From Paenarthrobacter nitroguajacolicus (lineage in GTDB: Bacteria; Actinomycetota; Actinomycetes; Actinomycetales; Micrococcaceae): DNA of 64,000 nt. This document shows positions 63,028-64,000 of this stretch, one piece after another. Numbering within the stretch: the stretch's first letter is position 1; every line of letters begins with the position of its first letter. The notes under the pieces are model-generated. The model searched no databases. It saw only the letters and a program-made list of their open reading frames with translations, and was not told the DNA's origin. The translations under genes were made by a program, and so were the position numbers. The stretch is from positions 124,001 through 188,000 of the forward strand of contig NZ_VNFK01000006.1 of assembly GCF_007786235.1 (NCBI RefSeq), in the 5' to 3' direction.

Positions 63028-64000
63028 CTATTCGCCGATGGCGTCCAGGCGTGCCTGTTCGTCCGCTTCAATGGCCGACTGGATGACCGGTTCAAGATCG
63101 CCGTTCATCACGGCGTCGAGGTTATAGGCCTTGTAGCCCGTGCGGTGGTCTGCAATGCGGTTTTCCGGGAAATTGTACGTGCGGATGCGCTCCGAACGGT
63201 CCATGGTCCGGATCTGCGACTTACGCTGCTCGGAGTTGGCGGCGTCGATCTGTTCCTGCTGGTGGGCAAGGAGTCGGGCGCGGAGGACGCGCATGCCGGC
63301 TTCGCGGTTCTGCAACTGCGACTTCTCGTTCTGCATGGCGACGACGATGCCCGTGGGCAAGTGGGTGATGCGGACGGCCGAGTCGGTGGTGTTCACGGAC
63401 TGCCCACCGGGACCGGAAGACCGGTAGACGTCGATCTTGAGGTCGTTCTGGTTGATCTCGAGTTCTTCGGGCTCGTCCACTTCGGGAAGCACCAGAACGC
63501 CGGCGGCCGAGGTGTGGATGCGTCCCTGCGATTCAGTAACGGGGACGCGCTGCACACGGTGCACGCCGCCCTCAAACTTCAAACGGGCAAAAACGCCCTG
63601 CGCGGGATCATTCGAGTTGCCCTTGATCGCGACGGCGACATCCTTGTAGCCACCAAGATCGGACTCGGTGGCGGAAATCATTTCGGTCTTCCAGCCGCGC
63701 GATTCGGCATAACGCATGTACATGCGCAGAAGGTCGCCAGCGAACAAGGCGGCTTCGTCGCCACCCTCGCCACCCTTCACTTCAAGGATGACGTTGCGGG
63801 CATCGTCCGGATCGCGCGGGATCAACAGGCGGCGCAATCGCTCCTGTGCCGCCGGTATCTGCTCCTCCAACTGCACAACCTCGGCAGCAAATTCGGGATC
63901 CTCGTCAGCCATTTCCTTGGCCGCTTCCAGATCGTCATTGAGTCCGCGCCACTTGTTGTACGCCTCCACAATGCCCTGAAGCTGAGCGGACCGCCGCCCC
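63028..64000 (-). CDS. prfA: Peptide chain release factor 1, 5' end outside window
   Basis: The visible part, about 323 residues including the stop end, lacks only the N-terminal ~40 residues, which lie beyond base 64000. It has the RF1 anticodon-like tripeptide region ([18 protein letters not shown]) and the universal GGQ in [14 protein letters not shown] (around base 63405). RF1 reads UAA and UAG. The frame is open to the window edge ([19 protein letters not shown]), so 63969 is not the true start. Confidence 0.96.
   Translation of the reverse strand, partial: GRRSAQLQGIVEAYNKWRGLNDDLEAAKEMADEDPEFAAEVVQLEEQIPAAQERLRRLLIPRDPDDARNVILEVKGGEGGDEAALFAGDLLRMYMRYAESRGWKTEMISATESDLGGYKDVAVAIKGNSNDPAQGVFARLKFEGGVHRVQRVPVTESQGRIHTSAAGVLVLPEVDEPEELEINQNDLKIDVYRSSGPGGQSVNTTDSAVRITHLPTGIVVAMQNEKSQLQNREAGMRVLRARLLAHQQEQIDAANSEQRKSQIRTMDRSERIRTYNFPENRIADHRTGYKAYNLDAVMNGDLEPVIQSAIEADEQARLDAIGE

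Overview
The window is a chromosomal stretch of a high-GC Gram-positive actinobacterium, most likely a member of the Micrococcaceae of the Arthrobacter/Paenarthrobacter type. Evidence: high GC and strong codon bias; frequent ATGA/GTGA start-stop overlaps; the actinobacterial genes nucS, DUF2550, DUF3039 and DUF2017; and two neighbourhoods that match Mycobacterium tuberculosis order (prfA-prmC-sua5-wecA-atpI-atpBEFHAGDC-DUF2550, and murI-Rv1339-like-rph-rdgB). The genus call is inference. No tRNA, rRNA, insertion sequence, prophage or CRISPR array was seen, and no intergenic gap exceeds 300 bases.

Bases 1-12,300 look accessory and catabolic. They hold the 3' end of a MoaF-like gene, an APC amino-acid/amine permease divergent from an AraC-type regulator, and a tightly coupled minus-strand operon (YtcJ-like amidohydrolase, nitrate/sulfonate-type ABC importer, formylglycine sulfatase) divergent from a TetR regulator. 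An MFS exporter converges on that regulator.

Bases 12,300-24,400 hold sbcDC, an aquaporin, two DUF202 membrane proteins, an ADP-ribosylglycohydrolase-like protein, a DUF4395 protein, a DEDDh-BRCT exonuclease, a YtrA-type GntR/ABC operon with a clear operator palindrome, and a DedA protein. Bases 24,400-30,750 hold the conserved clpS-DUF2017 and murI-MBL-rph-rdgB blocks and, divergently, pncB-pncA for NAD salvage. Bases 30,860-45,100 hold a helicase, DUF3039, nagB, an ABC exporter, an old-yellow-enzyme oxidoreductase coupled to a redox-dead thioredoxin/TPR protein, an AI-2E-type transporter, nucS and nagA.

Bases 45,100-64,000 hold a cold-shock gene with a structured leader, an MprF-like lipid aminoacyltransferase coupled to a membrane esterase, the complete F1Fo ATP synthase operon with two small atpI-like proteins upstream, wecA plus two glycosyltransferases for a cell-wall glycopolymer, sua5, prmC and a 5'-truncated prfA.

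The region is mostly ordinary core genome. The items most worth a second look are: the sulfatase/importer/amidohydrolase operon; the esterase-MprF pair, whose MprF has a rhomboid-like N-terminal half without the catalytic serine; a repeated leaderless-promoter arrangement (TAnnnT exactly 6-7 nt before the start codon at about a dozen genes); the GntR operator; and two small repeat arrays. I found no convincing defence island or clearly undescribed multi-gene system.
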